Positions 16,816-25,890 are shown, counted from the first letter of the stretch. The stretch: DNA of 64,000 bases from Actinocorallia herbida (GCF_003751225.1 NZ_RJKE01000001.1:9362001-9426000); one strand, 5' to 3'. The notes: generated by a model from the letters alone, not told the origin. Made by a program: numbers and translations.

Positions 16816-18888
16816 GTGTGGGGCGGGCTCAGACGAAGGGCGTCGGTCGACTATGGGCTGACCGGGGCGATCGGCGTCGGGCTCCCGCTCATCGTCGGCT
16901 CGCTGCTCGGCGCGTTCACCGAGGGCGCCTGGGTCGGTCTCGGCGCCTATCTGCTCGCGCTCGTCGCGCCGAAGGGTCCCTACTCCCTGCCCGCCCGCCG
17001 CATGTGGGCGAGCTTCGGCGTGATCGTGGCCGGCGCGTGCCTCGGGGTGCTGGTGGCGGCGGGCGGCCTGTGGTGGTCGGTACCCGTGGTGCCCTCGGTC
17101 GCCGCGATCGGCGCGGTGCTGCCCTGGATCGGGATCACCGGCCCGCTGACGGTGCTGGTGGCCGCGACCCAGCCGCACGGGGCCGATCTGACGAATTTCG
17201 TCCCCGCGGTGGCCGCGGGCGCGCTGTGGATGCTGCTGCTCATGCTGCTGCCCTTCCGCTGGAGGGTGCAGAAGCAGCTCCGCAACTCCGTGTCGGAGGC
17301 GGCCCGGGCGGTCGCCGAGCTGCTGGAGGCGCCCCGCACCGACGAGGCCCTGCGCACGAAGGCGTCGGAGTCGTTCACCGAGGCGCGCCAGGCGCTGGAG
17401 CTGACCCGGCCGACCGAGCGGGGCTTGCGCCGGGAGCGGCTGATCGACGCCCTCGTGCGGGTGCTGCACGCGGCGGTGACCCTGCACGGGCTGCTGCACG
17501 GGATGAAGGATCCGCCACCGGAGGTGCACGAGGCGGTCGTCTTCCAGGCGGCGCGGCTGCGGGTGCTCGCCGACGCGATCGAGCACAGCCTGCACCTGCC
17601 GCCCGCCGAGACGCACACCCTGGACCGGCTCGCCGAGCGGATCGACGAGCTGCGGGCCGAGTGGCGGACCAGGCACGACGCCGGAGAAGGGGCGGAGGAG
17701 CTCTACCTGAGGCTGCTGGTGCTGGAGCAGATCCTCCGGCTGGTGCGCCGGGTCGGCGCGGCCGTGGAGTCGGCCGCCAGGCTCGCCGGGAAACTGACCT
17801 TCGAGCGGGCGGGCCCCGCGCTGCCCGGGGCGCCGCACCCACTGCGCGGCTGGCGGACCGCGGTCCGGCACGTCGGAGACAGGTCCCCGACCTTCCGGTA
17901 CGCCACACGGCTGTTCTTCACCACGGCGGTGGCACTCGCGGTGGTGGCGGCACTGCGCCCGCCGTACGGCAACTGGCTGGCGATCTCGGCGATGGTCACC
18001 ACCCGGGCGACCTACGGGGAGACCCTGGAACGGGCGCGGGCGCGGATCATCGGCGTCCTCGCCGGCGGGGTGCTCGCGGCGCTGGTGCTCCAGCTCGTCC
18101 ACGACAAGTTCCTGCTGGCGCTCGTGGTGTGCGGGTTCGCGCTGTTGGCCTTCGGGTTCCGCGGCCTCGGGCAGACCACGTGGGTGCTGTTCGTGACGCC
18201 CACGATGATGACGCTCGTCGACTTCGCCGCGCCGCTGGGCTGGGAGGTCGCCGCGCTGCGGGTGGTGCTGACCGTCGCGGGTGTGGCGATCGGGCTCGCC
18301 GCGGGGCGGCTGCTGTGGCCGCGCGGCGGGCTGCGGATCGACGACCGGGTCAGGGCCGTCCGGCGGGCGCACGCCGCGCTGGTCAGGGCGATGGCCGAGG
18401 TGCTCGACCGGGAGAAGGGCGACTACGAAGCCGCCTACAAGGAGGCCCGCGCCACGTCGGCCGAACTGGTCAAGGCCCGCAACCGCCTGGCGGCCGAGCC
18501 GACCCCCGACACCGAGCGGATCGCCGCGCTCAAGCGGGTGCTGGACACCGCCCAGCGGGTCAGGGACGACATGGTGACCTTGCGCGGCCTGCTGCCGGAG
18601 GAGACCGTCGACCCCGGGCCGATCCCCGAGCTGCTCGACCTCGTGGCCGACACGCTGGAGGAGGGCGGCCGCTGCGACGCCGCCGCGGAACTCGATCAGC
18701 TCGACGCGCATCTGTCGCAGCTGGCCAGGGCCCGTAGGGCCGAGGTGCGGTCGGGGGAGCCGGGGGACACCCCGCTGCGCCGCGACCTGCTGCACGCGGC
18801 GGCCGTCCGCTCGGCCCTGCGCAGGCTCACCTCGGAGTCCTTCGGCGACCGGGACGAGGACGAGGTGGACGCCGAGACCGCCCGATGA
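16816..18888 (+). CDS. FUSC-family membrane protein (aromatic acid exporter-like)
   Basis: A 690-residue membrane protein with two hydrophobic blocks: residues about 12-150 (YGLTGAIGVGLPLIVGSLLGAF and later helices) and 355-510 (FFTTAVALAVVAALRPPYGNWLAISAMVT). They are separated by a long soluble helical region, and a C-terminal helical domain follows. NWLAISAMVT and RARARIIGVLAGGVLAALV are typical of FUSC/YccS-AaeB proteins, which export aromatic acids or similar compounds. The substrate is unknown. It begins 38 bases after sixA and is convergent with serB. Confidence 0.85.
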   Translation: MWGGLRRRASVDYGLTGAIGVGLPLIVGSLLGAFTEGAWVGLGAYLLALVAPKGPYSLPARRMWASFGVIVAGACLGVLVAAGGLWWSVPVVPSVAAIGAVLPWIGITGPLTVLVAATQPHGADLTNFVPAVAAGALWMLLLMLLPFRWRVQKQLRNSVSEAARAVAELLEAPRTDEALRTKASESFTEARQALELTRPTERGLRRERLIDALVRVLHAAVTLHGLLHGMKDPPPEVHEAVVFQAARLRVLADAIEHSLHLPPAETHTLDRLAERIDELRAEWRTRHDAGEGAEELYLRLLVLEQILRLVRRVGAAVESAARLAGKLTFERAGPALPGAPHPLRGWRTAVRHVGDRSPTFRYATRLFFTTAVALAVVAALRPPYGNWLAISAMVTTRATYGETLERARARIIGVLAGGVLAALVLQLVHDKFLLALVVCGFALLAFGFRGLGQTTWVLFVTPTMMTLVDFAAPLGWEVAALRVVLTVAGVAIGLAAGRLLWPRGGLRIDDRVRAVRRAHAALVRAMAEVLDREKGDYEAAYKEARATSAELVKARNRLAAEPTPDTERIAALKRVLDTAQRVRDDMVTLRGLLPEETVDPGPIPELLDLVADTLEEGGRCDAAAELDQLDAHLSQLARARRAEVRSGEPGDTPLRRDLLHAAAVRSALRRLTSESFGDRDEDEVDAETAR

Positions 18889-18889
18889 C

Positions 18890-18912
18890 GCCCGGCGCCG
18901 GGCCGCGCGGCC
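18890..18912. other. paired palindromes between convergent FUSC and serB genes
   Basis: GCCCGGCGCCGGGC (18890-18903) and GGCCGCGCGGCC (18901-18912) are perfect palindromes in the 53-base gap between two stop codons. They may act as a two-way transcription stop, but there is no T-run. Confidence 0.35.
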
Positions 18913-18941
18913 TCAGGGCGGCGCGGAGCGGGAGGCCCGGG

Positions 18942-20129
18942 TCAGGCGCCGTCTTCGGCGTCGGCGGCCTCGACCTCGTCGCGGGAGAGGCCGAGCAGGA
19001 ACAGGATGGAGTCGAGGTAGGGCACGTTGACCGCGGTGTGCGCGGCCTGCCGGACCACGGGCTTGGCGTTGTAGGCGATGCCCAGCCCGGCGGCCTGGAG
19101 CATGTCGAGGTCGTTGGCCCCGTCGCCGATCGCGACGGTCTGGGACACCGGCACCCCGGCCTTGGCGGCGAACTCGCGCAGTGCCGCGGCCTTGCCCGCC
19201 CGGTCGATGATCGGCCCGATCACCTTGCCGGTGAGCTTGCCGTCGACGATCTCCAGGGTGTTCGCCGAGGCGTAGTCGATGCCCAGGTCGGCGGCGAGGC
19301 CGTCGGTGATCTGGGTGAAGCCGCCGCTGACGATCGCGAACTTGTAGTCGAGCCGCTTGAGGGTCCGCACGAGGGTGCGGGCGCCCGCGGCGAGCTCGAT
19401 CTTCGCGCCGACCTCGTCGATGGCCGAGGCGTCGAGCCCGGCGAGCAGGGCGACCCGCTCGCGCAGGGACCCGGCGAAGTCGAGTTCACCGCGCATCGCC
19501 GCCTCGGTGATCTCGGCGACCTTGTCGAGCTGCCCCGCGTGCTCGGCGAGCAGTTCGATGACCTCGCCCTGGATCAGGGTGGAGTCGACGTCCATGACGA
19601 TCAGCCGCTTGGCCTTGCGGTGCAGCCCCGCCCGCTGGACCGCCACGTCGACGCCGAGGCCCGCGGCCTCCGAGGCGAGGGCGGCGCGCAGCGACTTGGG
19701 GTCCGCACCGGAGATCAGCAGTTCGATCGCGGTGACCGGGTAGCTGCCGAGCTTCTCGATCCGGTCGATGTTGGCCCCGTGCGCGGCGATCCGCCCGGCG
19801 ATCCCGGAGACCGCGGCGGGGGTCAGCGGGCTGCCCAGCACGGTGACGTGCAGGTGCGAGCGCTTGCGCTTGGCGGACTTGGACCCGCCCGTGGACAGCT
19901 CGAAATCCATGTCGAGGGCGTCGGCGACGGTCTTGACGGCCTCCAGGACCCCGTCGACGCTCTCGTCGCCCGAGTGGGAGACCAGGACACCGAGGATGAG
20001 CCTGCCGTGGATCACGACCTGCTCGACGTCGGCGACCTGCAGTGGGAAGGCGGCGAGGGTGGAGAACAGCCGGGAGGTCACCCCGGGGCGATCCTTGCCG
20101 GTCAGCGTGATGAGCAGCGTACGTTCCAT
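18942..20129 (-). CDS. serB: phosphoserine phosphatase with ACT domains
   Basis: A 395-residue enzyme that hydrolyses phosphoserine to serine. The N-terminal half has ACT-type regulatory folds (LLITLTGKDRPGVTSRLFSTL and LHVTVLGSPLTPAAVSGIAG). The HAD domain shows the nucleophile motif VMDVDSTLIQGEVI, FAIVSGGFTQI, and GDGANDLDML with the metal aspartates. ATG 20129 gives MERTLLITLTGKDRPG, the conserved start; upstream in-frame residues look non-coding. Confidence 0.93.
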   Translation of the reverse strand: MERTLLITLTGKDRPGVTSRLFSTLAAFPLQVADVEQVVIHGRLILGVLVSHSGDESVDGVLEAVKTVADALDMDFELSTGGSKSAKRKRSHLHVTVLGSPLTPAAVSGIAGRIAAHGANIDRIEKLGSYPVTAIELLISGADPKSLRAALASEAAGLGVDVAVQRAGLHRKAKRLIVMDVDSTLIQGEVIELLAEHAGQLDKVAEITEAAMRGELDFAGSLRERVALLAGLDASAIDEVGAKIELAAGARTLVRTLKRLDYKFAIVSGGFTQITDGLAADLGIDYASANTLEIVDGKLTGKVIGPIIDRAGKAAALREFAAKAGVPVSQTVAIGDGANDLDMLQAAGLGIAYNAKPVVRQAAHTAVNVPYLDSILFLLGLSRDEVEAADAEDGA

Positions 20130-20510
20130 GGCTGGTACCCACGCTACCGGTCCGTCGCCACGAAGCGGGCACCGAGTCCACCATGTGGACGGATGACGTT
20201 TTCCCGCCGGCAAGTCATCCATACGCGGTACGGAAGGCGAACAAGGGTCGAACCTGAGACTGATCCGCTCGCGCGCGCGGAGATGTAGCGTCTTACCCAT
20301 GGGACGACGGGTCCGCGCACATGTCACGGGGGCGACGGTCTCCGGCGGCTCTCCGCGGTGTTCTTCGGGGGGCGTGCCGGTGCCGGGGAAAACGGACTGG
20401 CGAACGGTGCGCGATACGCTGACCCACTACTCTGATGCCAGACCGCACGTGGGGTCGTCGGCCGCGGGGGTGGCACGAACCGCCGCAAGGAGATCGTCAT
20501 CGAAACTGCT
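20130..20510. promoter_or_regulatory. divergent intergenic region between serB and the PP2C gene
   Basis: Two inverted repeats near the serB start may be operators: GTCCAC-CAT-GTGGAC (20176-20190) and GGATGAC/GTCATCC (20191-20197 and 20214-20220). TAGCGT at 20286-20291 stands 7 bases before an ATG (20299), and TACTCT near 20429 is another possible -10. AAGGAG at about 20485 lies too far (18 bases) upstream of the PP2C ATG to be its usual ribosome site. Confidence 0.45.
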
Positions 20511-20514
20511 ATGA
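20299..20514 (+). CDS. possible 71-residue upstream ORF coupled to the PP2C gene
   Basis: MGRRVRAHVTGATVSGGSPR... opens 7 bases after a -10-like TAGCGT and ends in an ATGA overlap with the PP2C start, which would allow coupling. Third-position G+C is only about 73 percent, well below neighbours, and the sequence has no fold signature. It could be a leader frame that delivers ribosomes to the PP2C gene, which lacks a well-placed SD, or simply chance. Confidence 0.25.
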   Translation: MGRRVRAHVTGATVSGGSPRCSSGGVPVPGKTDWRTVRDTLTHYSDARPHVGSSAAGVARTAARRSSSKLL

Positions 20515-21278
20515 ACGTCGCAATCAGGTACGCAGCGGGTTCGGACATCGGCTGTAACCGGGAGAACAATGAGGACTCCGGGTACGCCGGTCCCTTCCTG
20601 CTTGCCGTCGCCGACGGGATGGGCGGCTACGCGGGCGGCGAAGTGGCCAGCTCGACGGTGATCAACGCCCTGCGCCGCTACGACGCGCCGGTGCCGGAGA
20701 ACGATCTCCAGGTCACGCTGGCCCGTGCGGTCTCCGAGGTGAACGGCGCGCTCGGCCAGGAGATCGCCGCGCACCCCGAACTGAACCGGATGGGCACCAC
20801 GCTGACGGCGATGCTGTGGAACGGCACGAGCCGCTTCGCGCTGGCCCACATCGGGGACTCCCGCGCCTATCTCCTGCGCGACGGCGTCCTGTTCCAGATC
20901 ACCAGCGACCACACGCTGGCGCAGCTCCTGGCCGACGGGGGCGACGCGGGCGAGAACTCCCATCTGTCGCACATGCTGTTCAAGGTGCTCGACGGCGGCC
21001 CCGACCGGGAGCCCGATCTCGCGCCGCGCGACGCGCAGATCGGCGACCGCTACCTGCTGTGCTCCGACGGCCTGTCCGGCCCGGTCGGCCCGCAGGAGAT
21101 CTTCGACATCCTGTCCGAGGAGAAGGAACTGCCGCGCGCGGTGGGCCGCCTGATCGCCGCGGCACGCGACCACGGCGGACCGGACAACATCACCTGTGTC
21201 GTACTGGATGTCGTCGAACCGGAACCTCACCCCGAAAACCTGCGTCCCACCATGGTGGGAGCGGTCGCAGGCGCCTGA
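20511..21278 (+). CDS. PP2C-family serine/threonine protein phosphatase
   Basis: A 255-residue metal-dependent phosphatase. SDIGCNRENNEDS, AVADGMGGYAGGEVAS, IGDSRAYLLRDG, LLCSDGLS and GGPDNITCVVLDV carry the conserved metal-binding aspartates. It most likely reverses the action of Ser/Thr kinases such as the one at 22562. ATG 20511 is kept because residues from MNVAIRYAAGSD match the family; an SD at normal distance is missing. Near the 3' end a 16-base perfect palindrome, TCCCACCATGGTGGGA (21245-21260), may form a hairpin. Confidence 0.92.
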   Translation: MNVAIRYAAGSDIGCNRENNEDSGYAGPFLLAVADGMGGYAGGEVASSTVINALRRYDAPVPENDLQVTLARAVSEVNGALGQEIAAHPELNRMGTTLTAMLWNGTSRFALAHIGDSRAYLLRDGVLFQITSDHTLAQLLADGGDAGENSHLSHMLFKVLDGGPDREPDLAPRDAQIGDRYLLCSDGLSGPVGPQEIFDILSEEKELPRAVGRLIAAARDHGGPDNITCVVLDVVEPEPHPENLRPTMVGAVAGA

Positions 21279-21379
21279 CCATAACGGTCTGGTCCCGCAA
21301 CGGCCCCGCGGCTTGACGGTTCGCCCTGTCATGCCGGTATAAGGGCCAGTTAAGGACATCAGGTCGGGTGGAGGCATTC

Positions 21380-21766
21380 ATGACGGGGGTCATGGCGATA
21401 CGCCGGCGTCCCCTCGGAGTCGCCGCCACGAGGGTCACCGCGATGACGGCGGCTGCGCTGCTCGTCGCCGCGGCACACGGGGTCCACGATCCCGGGATCA
21501 TCTGCCCGTTCAGGGCGCTGACTGGAATCCCCTGTCCCTTCTGCGGCGGCACCACCGTCTTCATCGAGCTCGGATCGGGCCATCCCGTCCGGGCACTCCT
21601 CGCCAACCCCCTCGTTTTCCTCGGCGCGATAGTGTTCGCCGTCGCGCCGCTGGGGGTCGAGGACAGGTGGCGCTCGGTGGCTCCGCGGGCACGTGCCTGG
21701 CTCTTCGGCACGGCAGTGACGGGATCCGGCATCTGGCAGCTGTTCAGGTGCGGGGTACTCCTCTGA
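21380..21766 (+). CDS. DUF2752 membrane protein
   Basis: A 128-residue membrane protein with the hallmark CPFRALTGIPCPFCGGT (two CPF motifs, three Cys) between hydrophobic stretches. Function is unknown in the family. ATG 21380 follows GGTGGAGG at a good distance; a GTG at 21368 is an alternative. It is followed by an RDD-family gene and the kinase-RDD gene, a frequent arrangement. Confidence 0.85.
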   Translation: MTGVMAIRRRPLGVAATRVTAMTAAALLVAAAHGVHDPGIICPFRALTGIPCPFCGGTTVFIELGSGHPVRALLANPLVFLGAIVFAVAPLGVEDRWRSVAPRARAWLFGTAVTGSGIWQLFRCGVLL

Positions 21767-21820
21767 CGACGCCCGCCATACCCCCGGCCCTCGCATAACC
21801 CCTAGACCTAGGAGAACACC

Positions 21821-22495
21821 GTGGGAACTCCCCCTCCCTATGACCCGTACGGCCAGCAGCAGCCCGGCTACGGCCAGCAGCAGCAGCCCGGCTACGGCCA
21901 GCAGTACCCGCCGCAGCAGCCGCCGGCCTACCAGGCGACGCCGCCCCCCGCCTACCCGGCGCAGCCGGCGTTCCCCGCGGCGGCCCAGCCGCCGCAGCAC
22001 GGTGTGCCGCAGCAGCGGTACGGCTACGCGGGCGGCGCCATCGGCGACTACGCCCACTGGGGCTCGCGCGTCGCCGCCTACATCGTCGACGGCCTGATCG
22101 TCGGTCTGATCCCCGCGATCTTCTACGGCATCGGCATCGGCCTCAGCGCGGGCACCACGACCATCGATGAGTACGGCAATGTGTCTTCCTCCGGTGGCTC
22201 GGCGGCCGGCACCCTGCTGATCCTGGTCGGCGCGGTCATCGCCATCGCCGGCGGTCTCTGGCTGGTCTACCAGGAGGGCACCACCGGGCAGACCATCGGC
22301 AAGAAGCTGGTCAACATCCGGCTCATCAGCGAGCAGACCTCGCAGCCGATCGGCTTCGGCATGGCCTTCGTGCGCAAGATCGCGCACATCCTGGACGGGT
22401 TCTGCTACATCGGCTTCCTCTGGCCCCTGTTCGACGCCAAGAAGCAGACCTTCGCCGACAAGGTGATGAGCACCGTCGTCGTCCGTTCGCACTGA
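21821..22495 (+). CDS. RDD-family membrane protein with Gln/Pro/Tyr-rich N-terminus
   Basis: A 224-residue protein. Residues 1-70 are low complexity with repeats of QQPGYGQQ and proline runs. The RDD domain follows (SRVAAYIVDGLIVGLIPAIFYG, GTTGQTIGKKLVNIRLI) with membrane helices. It ends WPLFDAKKQTFADKVMSTVVV, closely like the end of the kinase at 22562 (WPLWDPKKQTFADKICTAKV), so the two RDD domains are probably paralogues. Role unknown; the disordered N-terminus may bind partners. Confidence 0.88.
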   Translation: MGTPPPYDPYGQQQPGYGQQQQPGYGQQYPPQQPPAYQATPPPAYPAQPAFPAAAQPPQHGVPQQRYGYAGGAIGDYAHWGSRVAAYIVDGLIVGLIPAIFYGIGIGLSAGTTTIDEYGNVSSSGGSAAGTLLILVGAVIAIAGGLWLVYQEGTTGQTIGKKLVNIRLISEQTSQPIGFGMAFVRKIAHILDGFCYIGFLWPLFDAKKQTFADKVMSTVVVRSH

Positions 22496-22513
22496 CGCGT
22501 TCTACGCTGCACC

Positions 22514-22544
22514 GGGGCGTCCCCTTCGGGACGCCCCGTTCCTT
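22514..22544 (+). terminator. hairpin between the RDD and kinase genes
   Basis: CGGGGCGTCCC (22514-22524), loop CTTC, and GGGACGCCCCG (22529-22539) form a perfect 11-bp stem followed by TTCCTT. The kinase ribosome site begins about 10 bases later, so it may act as terminator or attenuator. Confidence 0.7.
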
Positions 22545-22561
22545 CTCGGGAGGTGGAGGGC

Positions 22562-24163
22562 ATGCGCGAGGGCCTGGTTCTGTCGGGGCGCTTCGAGCTG
22601 CGCCGCAAGATCGGCCAGGGCGGCATGGGCGCCGTCTGGGAGGGGTTGGACCAGACCCTGGGCCGCCGGGTGGCGATCAAGACCCTCGCCGTGAGCCCGA
22701 CGGCCGAGGCCGCGCGACGGCTGCGGGCCGAGGCCCAGATCGGGGCGAGCCTCTCGCATCCCGGCATCACGGTCGTCCATGACATCGGCGAGTACGAGCA
22801 GACGCTCTACGTCGTCATGGAGTATCTGGAAGGCCACGACCTCGCTCACGCGCTGAAGGACGGCGGCCTTTCCCGGGACAGGGCGCTGTCGGTGGCGCGC
22901 GAGCTGCTGGGCGCGCTCGGCGCGGCGCACGCCCAGGGCGTGGTGCACCGCGACGTGAAGCCCGCCAACGTCATGCTGCTCGACAAGGGCGGCCTGAAGA
23001 TCCTCGACTTCGGCATCTCCCGGTTCGCCGACTCCACGATGACCGGCTCGGTCATCGGAACCCCGGGCTACATGGCCCCCGAGCAGTTCTCCGGCTCGGA
23101 CGTGGACGCCCGCTGCGACCTGTACTCCTTCGGCGTCCTGCTGTACGAGCTGTGCACCGGCCGCCTGCCCTTCGACTGCCAGACGCTCCCGGAGTTCGTC
23201 ACCGCGCACCTGTACCGGGAGCCCGAGCCACCGCGGACGCTGCGCCCGGAGCTGCCCGAGGCGCTGAACCGGCTGATCCTCGACCTGCTGGCCAAGGACC
23301 GGGACGCCCGGCCCTCCTCCGCCGAGGAGGCGCTGGCCCGTCTCGAGGCGGTGCGCTTCGACGCCCCCGGGGCGACGTTCGGCGGCCCGCTCTCGGCGGC
23401 CCCGCCCGTCACCCCGCCGCCGCAGGCGTTCACCAGGCCGTCGGCGCAGGCCGGGACGCAGCCTCCGGCGAACGCGGGGACCCAGCTTCCGTTCTCGTTC
23501 CAGCAGCCGCAGCCGCAGGCACCGCAGTACCCGCAGCACACCCAGCAGCCGCCGCTCCAGCAGGCGCCTTTCGCCCAGTCTTCCCCGCCGCCCGTCCTGC
23601 ACACGCCGCAGCCGTTCGTGCAGCCGGGCCCTCCCGGCCTGCCGACGGCCCCGTCCGCGCAGGGCTACGGCCACGTCCCGATGCAGCACCAGCCGATGGC
23701 CCCGGCCCAGCCGGCGTACCCGCAGCAGCCGTGGGCGGCGGGCCGCCCTCAGGTCCGCGAGCCGTCCTACCTCCGCCGGGCCGTCGCCTTCGGCGTCGAC
23801 TGGGGGCTGGCGTTCTTCATCGTGGTGATCTTCGTCGGCGTGATGACCATCGGGGGCGACCCGGAGGCCGATCTGACCGACCCGCAGGCCGCCGCGATGC
23901 TCATCGTGTGGGCCCTGATCTATCTGCTCTACGGCGCGATGGAGGGGGTGCTCGGCTACTCCCCGGGCAAGGGCCTGCTCCGCCTCCAGGTCGTCGACGA
24001 GCGGACCGGCCGAACCCTGGGAGCGGCCCGAGGCGTCGCCCGCGTCTTCGCCCAGATCCTCAACTGGTGGACCTGCTTCATCGGCTACCTCTGGCCCCTC
24101 TGGGACCCCAAGAAGCAGACCTTCGCCGACAAGATCTGCACCGCGAAGGTCCTCACCCGCTGA
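22562..24163 (+). CDS. Ser/Thr protein kinase fused to an RDD membrane domain
   Basis: A 533-residue Hanks-type kinase. The Gly loop is GQGGMGAVWEG (18-28), with Lys40 in VAIK, catalytic HRDVKPANV (129-137), DFG at 149-151 and APE at 172-174; the domain ends near 265. A Pro/Gln-rich linker (about 275-400) leads to an RDD domain with membrane helices (VDWGLAFFIVVIFVGVMTI and LIVWALIYLLYGA). So the kinase is anchored through an RDD domain rather than by the usual single helix plus PASTA sensor. ATG 22562 is set by GGAGGTGGAGGG just upstream. With the PP2C at 20511 it may form a phosphorylation switch. Confidence 0.93.
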   Translation: MREGLVLSGRFELRRKIGQGGMGAVWEGLDQTLGRRVAIKTLAVSPTAEAARRLRAEAQIGASLSHPGITVVHDIGEYEQTLYVVMEYLEGHDLAHALKDGGLSRDRALSVARELLGALGAAHAQGVVHRDVKPANVMLLDKGGLKILDFGISRFADSTMTGSVIGTPGYMAPEQFSGSDVDARCDLYSFGVLLYELCTGRLPFDCQTLPEFVTAHLYREPEPPRTLRPELPEALNRLILDLLAKDRDARPSSAEEALARLEAVRFDAPGATFGGPLSAAPPVTPPPQAFTRPSAQAGTQPPANAGTQLPFSFQQPQPQAPQYPQHTQQPPLQQAPFAQSSPPPVLHTPQPFVQPGPPGLPTAPSAQGYGHVPMQHQPMAPAQPAYPQQPWAAGRPQVREPSYLRRAVAFGVDWGLAFFIVVIFVGVMTIGGDPEADLTDPQAAAMLIVWALIYLLYGAMEGVLGYSPGKGLLRLQVVDERTGRTLGAARGVARVFAQILNWWTCFIGYLWPLWDPKKQTFADKICTAKVLTR

Positions 24164-24217
24164 CGGCCCCGCTCCGCGCCTGCGCGACCGGGTGACCCGC
24201 GCCGCGTCGGGCGGCGG

Positions 24218-24946
24218 TCAGCGGGCGGGTTCGAAGACCGCGTTGTGAGCGGCCACGTGGGCTCGGCGGATGGCCCGGTCGAGGGTGGTGAGGGCTTCGG
24301 CGCGGGCGAGGGCCTGGCGGGAGGTGAGGGCGTGGCCCGCGGTGCGGTCGGCGAGGGTGAGGATGAGGGCCAGGCGGGTGGCTTGGGCATCGACGCGGTG
24401 GGCGCGGGCCGGGTAGCCGGGGGCGAGGCCGCTGTCGGCGTCGTCGCGCAGGGCCTTGAGCACCGCGGAGCGCTGGCCGTTGATGTCGTCGATGGTGGTC
24501 ATGATCTCCGTCACCTCGCGCATGGCGGCGGTGAGGGCGCGGTCGGCCTCGGCGACGGACGGGACGTCGGGCTGCTCGGTGCGGGCGGCGAAGACCCGCC
24601 AGGCGGTGCCGCAGTAGGACGAGCCGCGGAGGTCCTCGGTCGGGACCAGGCCGACCGCGGTGCCGTCGAGCAGGGCGACGGCGGCCTCGCCCGCCTCGAT
24701 GGCCGCGGTGTTGAACTCGGGTGGGCCGGCCAGGCCGAGGGGGTCGCCGGGGGCGGGCAGGGCGAGGCGCAGGCCGGTGAGCCCGGCCGGGCGCAGGCCG
24801 GCGAGCCAGGCCCGCAGGGGGACCTCGCCGACCAGGTGCGGGCCGGTGCGCTCGATCGCGTCGACGGCCTGGTCCAGGCCGGTGTGCCCGGTCAGCCAGG
24901 CATTGGCCCAGGCGACCAGGCTGGGGGAGAGGCGGCGGTCAGGCAT
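24218..24946 (-). CDS. conserved actinobacterial protein of unknown function
   Basis: A 242-residue soluble, mostly helical protein beginning MPDRRLSPSLVAWANAWLTG. It has no membrane segment, signal or enzyme motif that I can see. Alanine- and leucine-rich helices (EADRALTAAMREVTEIMTTI) suggest a helical bundle. It is divergent from the ABC ATPase gene, 87 bases apart. Codon use is like neighbours, so it is a real gene. Confidence 0.75.
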   Translation of the reverse strand: MPDRRLSPSLVAWANAWLTGHTGLDQAVDAIERTGPHLVGEVPLRAWLAGLRPAGLTGLRLALPAPGDPLGLAGPPEFNTAAIEAGEAAVALLDGTAVGLVPTEDLRGSSYCGTAWRVFAARTEQPDVPSVAEADRALTAAMREVTEIMTTIDDINGQRSAVLKALRDDADSGLAPGYPARAHRVDAQATRLALILTLADRTAGHALTSRQALARAEALTTLDRAIRRAHVAAHNAVFEPAR

Positions 24947-25033
24947 GGCATCAACAGTAACCGGCGTCCCGGTGCTCTCGCGGGACCGGTGCGCACCCTT
25001 CCGGCTGCAATAGGGTGGGGCGCGGAGGACTTA

Positions 25034-25822
25034 ATGGGTGAGGTACTGAGGCTTGAGGGCGTCGTGATCCGGCGCGGACAGGCCAGGTTGCTCGATGGCG
25101 TCGACTGGACGGTCAACGAGGGCGAACGCTGGGTGGTCATCGGACCGAACGGCGCGGGGAAGACCACCCTGCTCCAGGTCGCGGCCACCACGCTGTATCC
25201 GACCGAGGGCTCGGTGCACGTGCTGGGCGAGAAGCTCGGCGAGACCGACGTCTTCGAACTGAGGCCCAGGATCGGCTTCGCCAGCGCGGCGGTGGCCGAG
25301 AAGGTGCCGGCGAACGAGACCGTCATCGACCTCGTGCTGACCGCGTCGTACGCGATCATCGGCCGCTGGCAGGAGGAGTACGACTCCTCCGACGTGGCGC
25401 GCGCGGTGGAGCTGCTGGAGGCGCTGGGCGCCTCGGAGCTGGTGCGGCGGCGCTTCAACACACTGTCGGAAGGCGAGCGCAAGCGCGTGCAGATCGCGCG
25501 GGCGCTGATGCCGGATCCCGAGCTGCTCATGCTCGACGAGCCCGCCGCGGGCCTCGACCTGGGCGCCAGGGAGGACCTCGTGACGCGCCTGTCGCGGCTC
25601 GCCGACGAGATCACCGCCCCCGCGATGGTCCTGGTCACCCACCACCTGGAGGAGGTGCCTCCGGGGTTCACCCACGCGATGCTGCTGCGCAGGGGCCAGG
25701 TGGTCGCCGCGGGCAAGGTGGACGAGGTTTTCACCGGGCAGAACCTGACGGCCTGCTTCGGGCTCCCGCTGAGCGTGGAGAAGACGAACGGGCGCTGGTC
25801 CGCCCGGGCGCTACAGGCTTGA
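25034..25822 (+). CDS. ABC transporter ATP-binding protein
   Basis: A 262-residue nucleotide-binding subunit. Walker A GPNGAGKTT (37-45), signature LSEGERKRV, Walker B ELLMLDEPAAGLDL and switch His in VLVTHHLEE are intact. No permease gene is adjacent, so partner and substrate are unknown; orphan ATPases of this type exist across actinobacteria. ATG 25034 follows GGAGG at 7 bases. Confidence 0.9.
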   Translation: MGEVLRLEGVVIRRGQARLLDGVDWTVNEGERWVVIGPNGAGKTTLLQVAATTLYPTEGSVHVLGEKLGETDVFELRPRIGFASAAVAEKVPANETVIDLVLTASYAIIGRWQEEYDSSDVARAVELLEALGASELVRRRFNTLSEGERKRVQIARALMPDPELLMLDEPAAGLDLGAREDLVTRLSRLADEITAPAMVLVTHHLEEVPPGFTHAMLLRRGQVVAAGKVDEVFTGQNLTACFGLPLSVEKTNGRWSARALQA

Positions 25823-25890
25823 ATGTATCCCTAAAGTGAAAATTGGATCCAAACCCCGACCCCGCTGACGGTGTGACCGGCGTCTCTCTC

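Noticed and set aside
16753-18795. 680-codon minus-strand frame opposite the FUSC gene
   Set aside because: His/Gln/Arg/Gly-rich low-complexity antisense product; the FUSC protein has clear membrane helices.
21840-21910. QQPGYG repeats of the RDD protein as a prion-like domain
   Set aside because: Short and common in actinobacterial RDD and kinase proteins; disorder is likely but nothing more can be claimed.
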